Shown here piece by piece: positions 9,543-18,416 of a DNA stretch of 64,000 bases. This DNA is from Marisediminitalea lipolytica (lineage in GTDB: Bacteria; Pseudomonadota; Gammaproteobacteria; Enterobacterales; Alteromonadaceae). Both the position numbers and the translations under genes were made by a program. The stretch lies in contig NZ_MJIC01000015.1 in NCBI RefSeq assembly GCF_001758465.1, forward strand, positions 744,001-808,000. The letters run 5' to 3'. Each line of letters starts with the position of its first letter. The stretch's first letter is position 1. Below the pieces are notes generated by a model, which saw only the letters and a program-made list of their open reading frames with translations, was not told where the DNA came from and made no database searches.

Positions 9543-10420
9543 TAAGAATTACTGCTCGGTTTAACCAGTTGTAACGTGCCGTCCAGATGAACGTCGCGCT
9601 GTGGGAAGGCAATAACAATATCATGCTCATTAAAGAGGGCATCTATAGCAAAGCGGACCTGACTGCGGATCACCCGCAGGTCACGTTCTTTGGTGGCATT
9701 AACCCAAAAAAATGTCTCAAACATCAGTGCGTTGTCACCAAAATCATCAAAAATAACCACCGGCTTGGGGTCACTGAGGATATCTTCCTGAGATACCGTT
9801 GCCTGTTCAATCAGTGCGGCGACTTTGTTACAGTCTGAGCCGTAAGCAACACCCACTCGCACTGAGGTTCGGGTTAGTAAATCGATAAGGGTCCAGTTAA
9901 CCACGGTGTTTTCCAGCAGCTTACTGTTAGGGATCAGCATGTGCACGCCATCTATCCGGCGAATACGGGTAGAACGGGTATTGATAGTTTCCACCGTGCC
10001 CCGGCTGCCATCCACCTCCAAAAAATCACCAATTCGAATGGGCCGTTCCCACATTAAAATCCAGCCAGAGATAAAGTTGTTAATGATGTTCTGGGCACCA
10101 AAACCTACTCCGATAGCGACTGCACCGGACAAAAACGCAAAGGCTGTCAACGGCACATTCATTACGTCCAGCGTGGTAATGATCAGAATTGCACTGGCGA
10201 CAATATAAAAAAGGCGTTTAAACAGATGTACAGTATCAGCACTGGCCCCGGACGCTCGCAGTCGGTAAGTTGCCATGTGCGCCAGCTTTTTAAACAGCCA
10301 GATGCCCACAATGTAGATAAGCGGCACGGCAATTAAATCACCAACGGTGACCTGTATGTCAAACAGGGTAAAAAGCTCTTTGGCCAGAAAGCCTTTTACC
10401 TGCGTTAATGTAGTTTCCAA
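9542..10420 (-). CDS. MscS-family small-conductance mechanosensitive channel
   Basis: A 292-residue MscS homologue, near the length of E. coli MscS (286). It shows three N-terminal helices, with the pore helix GAVAIGVGFGAQNIINNFISG rich in Gly and Ala, followed by the beta domain (WERPIRIGDFLEVDGSRGTVETINTRSTRIRR) and an alpha/beta C-terminal domain. Such channels open on membrane tension and release solutes during hypo-osmotic shock. It is the first gene of a two-gene unit with zntB, which it overlaps by one base. Some MscS relatives serve other roles, but the compact length argues for a classical channel. Confidence 0.92.
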   Translation of the reverse strand: METTLTQVKGFLAKELFTLFDIQVTVGDLIAVPLIYIVGIWLFKKLAHMATYRLRASGASADTVHLFKRLFYIVASAILIITTLDVMNVPLTAFAFLSGAVAIGVGFGAQNIINNFISGWILMWERPIRIGDFLEVDGSRGTVETINTRSTRIRRIDGVHMLIPNSKLLENTVVNWTLIDLLTRTSVRVGVAYGSDCNKVAALIEQATVSQEDILSDPKPVVIFDDFGDNALMFETFFWVNATKERDLRVIRSQVRFAIDALFNEHDIVIAFPQRDVHLDGTLQLVKPSSNS

Positions 10421-10553
10421 TGGGTTAACCCCGTATTTATTACGACCGGCACATAATAAGTGTGATATTTATTAATGCAAATAGGTCGGCCCGAAACAAG
10501 CCTGTTTTTATTTTGTCCTGACGATGAAAAATATTGATGCGGCCCGCAGGCCC

Positions 10554-11477
10554 TTAAGGTTTTTGCTGCTCGTTTGTCTGGTCGGTTTTATTGGACCAGT
10601 AACTGGCAAACAGGGCACCAGACAGATTGTGCCAGATGCTGAATATTGCGCCGGGAATAGCGCTGGCGGCAGTAAAATACTTTAGCGCCAGTGCCACGCT
10701 TAACCCGGAGTTTTGCATACCGACCTCAATGGCGACGGTGCGCGCAATCACTGAATCGCAGCCCAAACGCCGGGCAACGAAATAACCACTACTTAACCCA
10801 ATCAGATTATGCAGGATAACCGCAATAACCACCGGCCAGGCGACGGTACTCAGATTTTCACTGTTTAACGCCACCACTATGGCAACGATCAGCAAAATAG
10901 CAGCCATGGAAAAGGTGGTAAACCAAGCGGAAAAGGAGGCTAATTCAGTCCGCCAGAAGTGATTTAGCAGCATTCCCGCAAAAACGGGGAGCACGATAAC
11001 TTTTAGCAGTGTTCCCAGCATCGCCAGCGCAGGAACGTCCACGCTGTGGCCTAAATACAACCACGTCAGTATAGGTAGCATTAGCACGGCAGTTAGCGTC
11101 GATACCATGGTCATGCTTACCGACAGGGCCACATTGCCTTTAGCCAGGAAAGTAATGACGTTGGACGCAGTGCCACCGGCCGTAGCCCCGACCAGCATCA
11201 TGCCTACGGTTAGCGCTTCGGATAACCCAAGTAACAATGAGATAAGCCAGGCGGCGAGGGGCATGATGACAAACTGCACCGCCACTCCTGTTGCCACACT
11301 GGTCCGGTAATTCCAGACCTGCAGGAAATCACGCCAGTTGAGGGTAAGTCCCATACTCAGCATCACCAGCATCAACAGCGGTAAAATAGAGGGCTTTAAC
11401 GCCATAAAAACCGGCGGATAAAGATAAGCGACAAGACTGACGACAAATGCCTGGATGGGGAATAACATTAAGGCCAT
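10554..11477 (-). CDS. bile acid:sodium symporter (BASS) family transporter
   Basis: A 307-residue polytopic membrane protein with about nine or ten helices. The early segment LVMLSMGLTLNWRDFLQVW and the later VGATAGGTASNVITFLAKGNVALSVSMT and IEVGMQNSGLSVALA are landmarks of the BASS family, where they line the Na+ sites. Bacterial members carry bile acids, pantoate or other organic anions; the substrate here cannot be named. No convincing Shine-Dalgarno precedes the ATG at 11477; a start at residue 4 is possible. The gene stands alone on the minus strand and is divergent from the DUF1439 gene. Confidence 0.9.
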   Translation of the reverse strand: MALMLFPIQAFVVSLVAYLYPPVFMALKPSILPLLMLVMLSMGLTLNWRDFLQVWNYRTSVATGVAVQFVIMPLAAWLISLLLGLSEALTVGMMLVGATAGGTASNVITFLAKGNVALSVSMTMVSTLTAVLMLPILTWLYLGHSVDVPALAMLGTLLKVIVLPVFAGMLLNHFWRTELASFSAWFTTFSMAAILLIVAIVVALNSENLSTVAWPVVIAVILHNLIGLSSGYFVARRLGCDSVIARTVAIEVGMQNSGLSVALALKYFTAASAIPGAIFSIWHNLSGALFASYWSNKTDQTNEQQKP

Positions 11478-11665
11478 GGGGTACTAATATAGTTTGCAAC
11501 AGACGAGAGAGTTTATCATTGAGCGCGCAGATGAGTTAACCTGGCAGGCACTTCGGGTTAAAATATTTAGGTATCTCTGGTCACACCCTGTTTGCACCGA
11601 GGATCGTGCCTGGCAGCTAAAAGTCTGCTAGCCTTAGCCGGGTCTTAGCTAAAAGAAGTAATAAA

Positions 11666-12187
11666 ATGAAGTATCTTCGTCGATTGGGCGCCAGCCTGTT
11701 AGCCATGCTGGTATTGTATTCACCAGTGAGCAACGCATTTATCATGACGTTTTCTGAAAGTCAGTTAAACGCCATGGTGACAGCGGTATTCCCCCAGCAA
11801 CGCACTTTCGACAATGTCATATTTACGTTTTCCGAACCCTATGTGGAACTTGATCCGCTGGATGATGAGGTTAACGTTAAAGTCACCATTCTGGCTGAAC
11901 AGAATGGTCAGCAACTCAAAGCCAAAGCCGAGATTTCCGGCAAGGTGGCCTATCACTATCAGCTGGCCCAGCTACGCCTGATAGAGCCTCAACTCGATAA
12001 ACTGAAGGTGCTGGATAATCAGGCGGTGGTACCTGAAAGCCTGGTGAATGGCATCAAACGTTTAGAAGGCAAACGGATGCCAGTGATTTTGCTGCTCGAC
12101 TTTGAAGAGCTGGACATGGCTGCCTTTGGCATTCAAAAACCTAAGCGCATCGATATTACCCCTAAGGGTTTGTTGATAGAAATATAA
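11666..12187 (+). CDS. DUF1439 family exported protein (YceB-like)
   Basis: A 173-residue protein with a signal peptide (MKYLRRLGASLLAMLVLYSP, then a cleavage-like SNA-F). The mature part begins FIMTFSESQLNAMVTAVFP and continues with alternating strands, typical of DUF1439 proteins such as E. coli YceB, whose fold is related to lipid-binding tubular domains. Unlike YceB there is no lipobox Cys, so it is probably periplasmic and soluble. Role unknown; a lipid or hydrophobic ligand is a guess from the fold. The ATP-grasp gene follows after 22 bases in the same direction and may be co-transcribed. Confidence 0.8.
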   Translation: MKYLRRLGASLLAMLVLYSPVSNAFIMTFSESQLNAMVTAVFPQQRTFDNVIFTFSEPYVELDPLDDEVNVKVTILAEQNGQQLKAKAEISGKVAYHYQLAQLRLIEPQLDKLKVLDNQAVVPESLVNGIKRLEGKRMPVILLLDFEELDMAAFGIQKPKRIDITPKGLLIEI

Positions 12188-12209
12188 CGACAAGCTTACC
12201 GAGATTGTA

Positions 12210-13079
12210 ATGAAAAAACTCGCCTTCCTGTCGATGGACGATCTACAGGACTTTTTTGTTTATGACGAACTGCTGATTGCCCCTTTTGCCGATAAAGGGT
12301 ATCAGGTAGATACGGTTTCCTGGCATTTGTCAGGCTTTGACTTTAGCTCCTACGAAGCGGTAATAGTACGCAGCCCCTGGGATTATCAGCAGTATGAAGC
12401 GGAATTTGTTGCCTGTTTAACCCGCATAAACGAGCAAACCCGCCTGATGAATTCACTTCCCCTGATGCTGTGGAATCTGAATAAGCGGTATCTTAAGGAT
12501 TTAGCCGCCCAACAGGTACCGGTGTTGCCTACCCTTTGGCTGGATGGATTTGAGCAGGCAACTGTCGAAAAGACGTTTGCTGAGTTTGCCTGTGATGAAA
12601 TCGTTATTAAACCCTGCGTTAGCGCTAACGCGGATGACACCTTTCGTCTGACGGCGGAACAGCTGGCTGACCAGGCCCCACAATTAGCGGCGTGTTTTAA
12701 CCAGCGTGAATGTATGGTTCAGCCGTTTGTTACAAGTGTGACCGAGCGCGGTGAAGTGTCATTATTTTATTTTGCCGGGCAATTAAGTCATGCCATTTTG
12801 AAACGCCCTAAAGACGGTGATTTCAGAGTACAGGAAGAACATGGCGGAAGTTTGCAGGCCATTACCCCACAAGCGGCCATGTTAAACAATGCCGAAGCTG
12901 CCCTCGCGGCCATGCCAGACGGTTATCTTTACGCCCGTGTAGATTTACTGTGGTTTGATGCGCAGTGGCGAATTATAGAGTTAGAGCTCATTGAGCCCTC
13001 ACTCTATTTTAATTTGGATGAGCAATCGCCAGAGCGTTTTGTCGACGCTTATTTACGCTATTTTAATGCTCTCGACTAG
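12210..13079 (+). CDS. ATP-grasp domain protein (RimK/DcsG-like ligase)
   Basis: A 289-residue cytoplasmic protein. The N-terminal part (ATKG-like domain) has VIVRSPWDYQQYEAEF, a motif seen in DcsG-like ATP-grasp proteins; the central part has EIVIKPCVSANADDTF and MVQPFVTSVTERGEVSLFYF, which fit the nucleotide-binding lysine and the grasp loop; the end has RVDLLW and ELIEPSLYFNLDEQSPERF with the acidic metal ligands. Such enzymes join a carboxylate to an amine via an acyl phosphate. The substrate is not deducible. The last 17 bases overlap the 3' end of the convergent DUF3300 gene. Confidence 0.82.
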   Translation: MKKLAFLSMDDLQDFFVYDELLIAPFADKGYQVDTVSWHLSGFDFSSYEAVIVRSPWDYQQYEAEFVACLTRINEQTRLMNSLPLMLWNLNKRYLKDLAAQQVPVLPTLWLDGFEQATVEKTFAEFACDEIVIKPCVSANADDTFRLTAEQLADQAPQLAACFNQRECMVQPFVTSVTERGEVSLFYFAGQLSHAILKRPKDGDFRVQEEHGGSLQAITPQAAMLNNAEAALAAMPDGYLYARVDLLWFDAQWRIIELELIEPSLYFNLDEQSPERFVDAYLRYFNALD

Positions 13080-14400
13080 CGCGCCCCTGTTGCGCATGGT
13101 CTGGCCGTGAAGGTTTACTGTGCGCACCATTGCCTGAGCGGGTAACACGAGCCTCATGGCTTTGACGTTTTTCGCCCGGCTCTGCGCGTTTACTTACCCT
13201 CTGCCGCTCACTGTTAAGCTGGCGTTCTTTAGGGTGCCTGGCAACAGCGTCCGGGCGTTCTGGGCGGGTAAATTCTTTTGCTTTAGACCCTGAGTTACCC
13301 GCTGAGCGATGCGGTTGGACATTTTTATCCGCCTGTTGGTGTAAGCGTTGCTTACCCGTTTCATCACGTTTAAGCCGTTGCTCAAAACCTTTAGCATCCT
13401 GCCGGGGGCCTTCTTTGCGAATTGGTTTATTATCCACAGACCTTTTATTTAAAGTTTTTTGTTGCGAGTGTGCACTTACTGCGCGGGTTTTGTTGTAGAG
13501 CTCGCGGTGCCTGGCTACGGTGGTGACAGAACGATGCTGTCTGGCCAGAGCGGGCTTCTCTGTCACTATGCTGCGTGAATAGCGGGCATGGCGGCTGGCC
13601 GTATTGTGTTGCCAGCGATGATACTCTTTTACCCGTGCGTGTTTAACGGAGTAAACCGGGCGAACGTAACGATGAACCGGTGTACTGCGGATAACGATAT
13701 GACGTTCCGGCCACCAGATATTACTAAAATAAAAGCCCGCAGAAATACTTACGTGTGGCCCCCAGTAGATTCGATGGCCAAGGGCTATTTTTACTGCCGC
13801 AGGCCAGAATACCGGTGTGCTGTGATAGTGCCAGTGGCCGTAAACGTAGCGGGGATCGTAATAGGGCACGTACACTACATCAGGCTGACGTGATTCAATA
13901 ACAATTACTTTTTCTTCAGCGGAGATTTGTTGGTAGTCATTACTTTGCAGATTACCGCTCTGCATAGCTTGCAGACGCAGCGCCTGAACCCGGTCCAGCA
14001 CCCAGTCTTCATTAGTGAGTACGGCATCGCCAAGTTGCTGTAGCCAGCTTAAATCGTCACTCATGTGGTGCAAAATATCGTTAAATGGCACCAGGGCTTT
14101 TATGCTGGGGTCCCAGTCAAATTTTGTTAAGGCCTGTTCCAGGCTATTTCCTGCCAGTGACGGGTTGTCCTGTCGCCAGCGGTCAGCCTCAACTACCTGA
14201 AATGGATAGGTACTGGCAATCAGGATGTGGGTTACCAGTGTGTCGGGATAAAGCGCGATGGGGGCCAGCAGGTTATCCAGGGTTTCCTGGTTCAGGTGGG
14301 CCACCGTGGCTTCGGTTGGTTGTTCGGGGGCGGTTCTGGCCAGTGCCTCGCCACCACAGATTAAGGGTAGCAACAGGGCTAATACAATGCGCTTTTTCAT
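13063..14400 (-). CDS. DUF3300 exported protein with long basic C-terminal tail
   Basis: A 445-residue protein. It opens with a signal peptide (MKKRIVLALLLPLICGGEALA). Residues about 35-250 are the DUF3300 domain: LDNLLAPIALYPDTLVTHILIASTYP, WLQQLGDAVL and DVVYVPYYDPRYVYG are conserved landmarks. Residues about 250-445 are low-complexity and strongly basic, rich in Arg, Lys, His, Gln and Ser, with no fold visible. Function of DUF3300 is unknown; the basic tail could bind nucleic acid, lipopolysaccharide or another polyanion in the envelope. The stop lies inside the convergent ATP-grasp gene, a 17-base tail-to-tail overlap. Confidence 0.85.
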   Translation of the reverse strand: MKKRIVLALLLPLICGGEALARTAPEQPTEATVAHLNQETLDNLLAPIALYPDTLVTHILIASTYPFQVVEADRWRQDNPSLAGNSLEQALTKFDWDPSIKALVPFNDILHHMSDDLSWLQQLGDAVLTNEDWVLDRVQALRLQAMQSGNLQSNDYQQISAEEKVIVIESRQPDVVYVPYYDPRYVYGHWHYHSTPVFWPAAVKIALGHRIYWGPHVSISAGFYFSNIWWPERHIVIRSTPVHRYVRPVYSVKHARVKEYHRWQHNTASRHARYSRSIVTEKPALARQHRSVTTVARHRELYNKTRAVSAHSQQKTLNKRSVDNKPIRKEGPRQDAKGFEQRLKRDETGKQRLHQQADKNVQPHRSAGNSGSKAKEFTRPERPDAVARHPKERQLNSERQRVSKRAEPGEKRQSHEARVTRSGNGAHSKPSRPDHAQQGRASREH

Positions 14401-14516
14401 ACAGACTCTCGTGCGCAGGTTTTGCGCGTGATGTTATGTCTGTATGGTTATACTCTGCGCCAAATTAATTCTGGCTGAATCAAGCTGAACAGGTTGTTCA
14501 GCCTGGATGTGCCGGG

Positions 14517-15137
14517 TTAGTCACCCAATAAATGCGGATCGAACGCGTGACCGAGTTTTTCGGTTTTGGTTTTGATGTAGTGTTTGTTGTCTTTGGTAAT
14601 GCCGTGATCAATAGGCTTACGGGCTACCACGTTAATATCCAGAGCTTTTAATGCTGCCGTTTTGCGCGGGTTGTTGGTCATTAACTCAACATTTTTTACG
14701 TTAAGTTTGTCCAGCATCACCTTACACATTTCGTAGGTACGCATATCGGCGTCAAAACCCAGATGCTCGTTGGCTTCTACGGTGTCCATGCCCTGATCCT
14801 GCAAATGATAGGCGCGGATCTTGTTAATCAGGCCAATGCCCCGACCTTCCTGACGCAGATACAGCAATACGCCACAGCCATTCTCGACAATGTTTTCCAT
14901 GGCTCTTTCCAACTGAAAGCCACAGTCGCAACGGGTCGAAAACAGCGCGTCGCCAGTAAGGCATTCTGAGTGGATACGAATCGGTACCACATCATCGCTC
15001 TGCCAGCTACCGTAAGACAGGGCAACATGTTCAACCCCAGTACCATCCTGGACAAAACCGTGGATAGTGAATTCGCCCTTGCGGGTAGGAAGTTTTGCTG
15101 CGCTGACAAAGCGGTATTGCTGGGATGTACTGGTCAT
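14517..15137 (-). CDS. ribA: GTP cyclohydrolase II
   Basis: A 206-residue enzyme of riboflavin synthesis that opens the imidazole ring of GTP and releases formate and pyrophosphate. Zinc ligands Cys59, Cys70 and Cys72 lie in CLTGDALFSTRCDCG; the catalytic and GTP-binding segments LRQEGRGIGLINKIRAYHLQ and NNPRKTAALKALDINVVARKP follow. The ATG at 15137 is chosen because residues from there align with the E. coli RibA N-terminus (AKLPT near residue 15); a longer start at 15194 adds unconserved residues. There is no fused RibB domain. No FMN riboswitch-like leader was recognised upstream, so the gene looks unlinked from the main rib operon. Confidence 0.95.
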   Translation of the reverse strand: MTSTSQQYRFVSAAKLPTRKGEFTIHGFVQDGTGVEHVALSYGSWQSDDVVPIRIHSECLTGDALFSTRCDCGFQLERAMENIVENGCGVLLYLRQEGRGIGLINKIRAYHLQDQGMDTVEANEHLGFDADMRTYEMCKVMLDKLNVKNVELMTNNPRKTAALKALDINVVARKPIDHGITKDNKHYIKTKTEKLGHAFDPHLLGD

Positions 15138-15291
15138 GAAACTCGAGCCGGATTGTGTTGTGTACTGCCAAATAGAAAGTCTATATAAGGCCACGGTTAA
15201 GTGTTTACAAGCCCTAAGGCCGTCAGGGGCGGCGATTATACCGCCTAAAAGGGTTACTAGTCTAATGCTGGGGTATAACTAAATTTGCATA

Positions 15292-15636
15292 CTAAAGATC
15301 CGCTTCCTCTAGCACCTGTAACAGGCGCTGGTGCACATTTTGTATCATCTGCGATTTGCTTAGTAGGGCTGATGATGCACCAACAGGTTCCAGCCACACG
15401 GCTTCGCATAGCCATTCCACATTTAATACTACTTCAAAATCGTCGGCACTGAGTCGCACCTGCAGTCGGTCAGCGCCCCAGTCACTCTCGCCCTGACGGG
15501 CGTTCAGCACTTTGGCGATATTATGACAAAGGCCAACCGCTTGTTGCTGGGTGGCCGGCATAGTGCCTGTCCAGCGAATGACGTTGGGTTCACAAACCCA
15601 ATTTCTGGCAATGGTGGTTAAGGTTAACTGCTGCAT
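15292..15636 (-). CDS. small conserved hypothetical protein, possibly DUF3630-like
   Basis: A 114-residue soluble protein with no signal or membrane segment. The segment DRLQVRLSADDFEVVLNVEWLCEAVWLEPVG, with alternating strands and aromatic residues, reminds me of DUF3630, but I cannot confirm this. The first 13 bases overlap the 3' end of the upstream selO gene in another frame, so the two are likely co-transcribed and coupled. No catalytic residue pattern is evident. A role linked to SelO is only suggested by position. Confidence 0.6.
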   Translation of the reverse strand: MQQLTLTTIARNWVCEPNVIRWTGTMPATQQQAVGLCHNIAKVLNARQGESDWGADRLQVRLSADDFEVVLNVEWLCEAVWLEPVGASSALLSKSQMIQNVHQRLLQVLEEADL

Positions 15637-17036
15637 GACAAACTCACTGCGGATGCGCTGGTACCGGGTTGTTGATAATTACGGGTGGCCTCGTTAAGGG
15701 TAAATGGCTGGCGTATTGCTTCCATCAACTGATGAGCCGGGCCAAAATCACCCTGCTCAGCCGCTTCGATAGCTTCTTGCAGGTAATGGGTTCGAGGGAT
15801 CACTAACGGGTTTAAGGTTAGCAGGTCGTCACCTTCAGTATCCGCTGATAAACGGCGTTCGCGGTAATCCTGCCACCAGGAGTCAAAGGATGCGCGGTCG
15901 ATAAAATGATCGCGTAGTGGTGACTGCGGCAAATTCACATCGGCTTCGGCCAGTTGCCTGAAGCTTTGTGTGTAATCGCGCTTTTCGGCGTTTAGCAGGC
16001 TTAACCAGGTATTTAAACAGCCCTCATTTTCGGTGCTGTCGGTTAAACCAATGCGACTTAGCATCTGGTGTCGGTACTGGCTTAAAAACGTAGGTTCAAA
16101 CAGCATCAGACAAGCGCGAATATCGTCGGTGCTCAGGTAGTCCGAAAACGCGTAAGCCAGAGCATTCAGATTCCACAGCGCTACGCCGGGCTGGCGGTCG
16201 AAGGCATAGCGGCCCTCGTAATCAGAATGATTAAACACCGCATTTTGTTTGAATTGCTCGATAAAGGCGTAGGGACCATAGTCAAAGGTGATGCCATGAA
16301 TCGACATATTGTCGGTATTCATTACACCATGAACAAATCCATAGGCCTGCCAGAGTGCCACCATACGCGCGGTACGTAAGGTAATTGCCGTAAGCAGTGC
16401 TTTGTGTGGCGCAGGCTCGTCGAGACACTCAGGGAAATGATGCGCTAAGGTGTAGTTCATCAGTTTATCGAGGGTGTCTTTTTGCTTGTTATGGTAATAG
16501 AACTCAAAATGGCCGAAACGCAGGTGACTGGGAGCCATACGGATCATCATAGCGCCCGGCTCCGGCAACTCGCGTAAAATCGATTCGTCACTGGCCATCA
16601 GACACAACGCCCGTGACGTTGGAATGCGTAAATGATGCAGTGCTTCAGAGCCAATGTATTCTCGCAGCGTGGAGCGCAGCACGGCGCGTCCGTCGGCGTG
16701 GCGTGAATAAGGCGTCTGGCCCGCGCCTTTCAGGTGCAGGTCAAGGCGGCTGCCGTTGGAGTCGCTTACTTCGCCTAACAATAATCCCCGGCCATCGCCT
16801 AAATACGGATTCCACTGACCAAACTGATGGCCGCCGTATTTTTGTGCCACAGAACGTACTGCCAGATCACCTTGTTGGTCAAAAATCGCTGCCATTAACG
16901 CGTCGGCGTCGGGGAGATTAAACTGACCTGCCAGCTCTGCGTTATACATCGGCATTGTCATGCCACTTAATGGCCGCGGTTTAACCGGGCTGACAGTATC
17001 GGCCAGTTCGGTGGCGTAGCTATGGCTTAGTTGCAT
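15624..17036 (-). CDS. selO: protein adenylyltransferase SelO (YdiU/UPF0061)
   Basis: A 470-residue pseudokinase-fold enzyme that AMPylates protein Ser, Thr or Tyr residues, linked to redox stress in E. coli. Landmarks: KYGGHQFGQWNPYLGDGRG (nucleotide-binding region), HLKGAGQTPYSRHADGRA, GVMNTDNMSIHGITFDYGPY (Asn and Asp metal ligands) and the conserved C-terminal Cys in SCSS that replaces the selenocysteine of eukaryotic homologues. The ATG at 17036 is chosen since GAGAG lies just upstream; the in-frame extension to 17096 lacks this. The gene for a small protein starts within its last codons. Confidence 0.95.
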   Translation of the reverse strand: MQLSHSYATELADTVSPVKPRPLSGMTMPMYNAELAGQFNLPDADALMAAIFDQQGDLAVRSVAQKYGGHQFGQWNPYLGDGRGLLLGEVSDSNGSRLDLHLKGAGQTPYSRHADGRAVLRSTLREYIGSEALHHLRIPTSRALCLMASDESILRELPEPGAMMIRMAPSHLRFGHFEFYYHNKQKDTLDKLMNYTLAHHFPECLDEPAPHKALLTAITLRTARMVALWQAYGFVHGVMNTDNMSIHGITFDYGPYAFIEQFKQNAVFNHSDYEGRYAFDRQPGVALWNLNALAYAFSDYLSTDDIRACLMLFEPTFLSQYRHQMLSRIGLTDSTENEGCLNTWLSLLNAEKRDYTQSFRQLAEADVNLPQSPLRDHFIDRASFDSWWQDYRERRLSADTEGDDLLTLNPLVIPRTHYLQEAIEAAEQGDFGPAHQLMEAIRQPFTLNEATRNYQQPGTSASAVSLSCSS

Positions 17037-17182
17037 TGGACTCTCACAATTAACGCGATGAACAAAGTGTAACATCAGGTACGGTGGTAAGCGCAAAAGC
17101 GATGAATCACTTCTGGCTGACAGAGTAAAATAAATCGGTTGGCTTACAATTGCTTTTTATTTGCCCGACCCTATATATGTTT

Positions 17183-17197
17183 TGTTATAATATAACA
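17183..17197 (+). promoter_or_regulatory. predicted Zur box at the MerC-like gene promoter
   Basis: A perfect 15-base palindrome, TGTTATAATATAACA, located 30 bases before the MerC-like ATG. It matches the core of gammaproteobacterial Zur operators (GTTATA-N-TATAAC). It contains a TATAAT -10 hexamer at 17186-17191, so a bound repressor would block transcription. Predicted control: repression when zinc is plentiful. Confidence 0.75.
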
Positions 17198-17227
17198 GTT
17201 CTTGCTTTGTTGTCTTCCGGAGTTTTT

Positions 17228-17614
17228 ATGAACCGTTCGCAAGTATTGGGTGATAAGTTTGCCATTGCCTTATCTGTGCTGTGTCTTTTGCACTGCCTTA
17301 TTACCCCGTTGGTTATTATCATGCCAGCCATTGGCGGCGTGATTGCGCTTGATCATGGCCAGTTTCACGAATTTATGCTGTTTTTTGTGGTACCTGTCGG
17401 GCTTGTTGCATTAGGGCTGGGTTATCGCCATCACCGGAGCCTGGTGGTGCTTGCGGGGGGGCTTACGGGTCTTTCGCTGCTGGCCCTGGCGGTATTGCTG
17501 GGGCATGATAGCCTTGGCGGTAACGGCGAGTTGATATTGTCGGTGAGTGGCTCACTGATGATTGTTTTGGCGCATATTCAAAACTTCCGGCACAGTCGCC
17601 GATTAACGGTTTAG
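17228..17614 (+). CDS. MerC-domain small membrane protein, probably zinc-responsive
   Basis: A 128-residue protein with four predicted transmembrane helices and the early motif CLLHCLITPLVII, which matches the CxxC-like thiol site of MerC-family metal transporters. A short HH pair follows in GLGYRHHRSLV. CCGGAG sits before the ATG at 17228; a longer in-frame start at 17150 would run through the promoter and is rejected. MerC of mer operons carries Hg(II), but chromosomal MerC-like genes behind Zur boxes are thought to help handle zinc when it is scarce. The Zur-like palindrome upstream supports that second reading. Transport of zinc itself is not proven. Confidence 0.82.
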   Translation: MNRSQVLGDKFAIALSVLCLLHCLITPLVIIMPAIGGVIALDHGQFHEFMLFFVVPVGLVALGLGYRHHRSLVVLAGGLTGLSLLALAVLLGHDSLGGNGELILSVSGSLMIVLAHIQNFRHSRRLTV

Positions 17615-17732
17615 TGCAAATTCGCCACAAGTTTCTGAAAAATATAATCCAACTTACTCAATTTACGTATTGATGTCAGACTATCACTTTTTCTGGCTGC
17701 TGATATCCAGGCAGCCCTGACAGGGAATATTT

Positions 17733-18410
17733 ATGGCATCAGGCAACGGTTTAATACTACATCATCTCAATAATTCTCGCTCGCAACGCATTTTGTGGTT
17801 GCTGGAAGAGTTACAGGTGGAGTATGAGATTAAGCATTATCAAAGGGATGCCACTACTAATCTGGCTCCGGACTCGCTAAAGGCGATTCATCCGTTGGGG
17901 CGGGCTCCGGTTATTACCCATAACGGCGAGGCGCTGGCCGAATCTGGTGCCATTATCGAGTACCTCATCGACACCTTTGGCACTCAGTTTAAACCGGCAG
18001 GCGACATTGCGGCGCTTAATCAGTACCGGTATTGGATGCATTTTGCTGAAGGCAGCTTAATGCCGCCGCTGGTGGCACGCCTCGTACTGAGTAAGGCCAA
18101 GGAAAAAGCCAGCCCGTTTTTTATGAAGCCGGTGGTAGCTAAAATTGTGGATGCCATTACCGCTGCCTATTACGGACCTAATCTTAAAGCCAGCCTGAAC
18201 TATGTTAACGATTACCTTAGCGAACATGAATGGTTTGCCGGAGATACATTAACAGGCGCCGATTTTCAGATGAGCTTTCCGCTGGAGGCCATGCAGGGGC
18301 GGGTTGGCAAAGGGCAGTACGCGGCTATCGATGCCTATGTACAAAAAATCCATGCCCGGAAGGCCTATCAACGGGGGCTGGAAAAGGGCGGGGAATACGC
18401 CTACGCCTGA
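17733..18410 (+). CDS. glutathione S-transferase family protein
   Basis: A 225-residue cytosolic GST. The thioredoxin-like N-terminal domain has LHHLNNSRSQRILWLLEEL (the Ser-Arg active-site region), the cis-Pro turn RAPVI near residue 57 and the glutathione gamma-glutamyl contact ESGAIIEYL near 71. The helical C-terminal domain includes AGDTLTGADFQMSFPLEA with its N-capping motif. An AGGGAA site precedes the ATG. It converges on recQ, with only six bases between the two stop codons. Substrate unknown. Confidence 0.93.
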   Translation: MASGNGLILHHLNNSRSQRILWLLEELQVEYEIKHYQRDATTNLAPDSLKAIHPLGRAPVITHNGEALAESGAIIEYLIDTFGTQFKPAGDIAALNQYRYWMHFAEGSLMPPLVARLVLSKAKEKASPFFMKPVVAKIVDAITAAYYGPNLKASLNYVNDYLSEHEWFAGDTLTGADFQMSFPLEAMQGRVGKGQYAAIDAYVQKIHARKAYQRGLEKGGEYAYA

Positions 18411-18416
18411 TAAAAC

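Noticed and set aside
14484..14502. GCTGAACA-GGT-TGTTCAGC hairpin between ribA and the DUF3300 gene
   Set aside because: Stem is real but lacks a U-tract for either strand; terminator role not supported.
15138..15291. Possible FMN riboswitch before ribA
   Set aside because: No RFN-element motif was visible.
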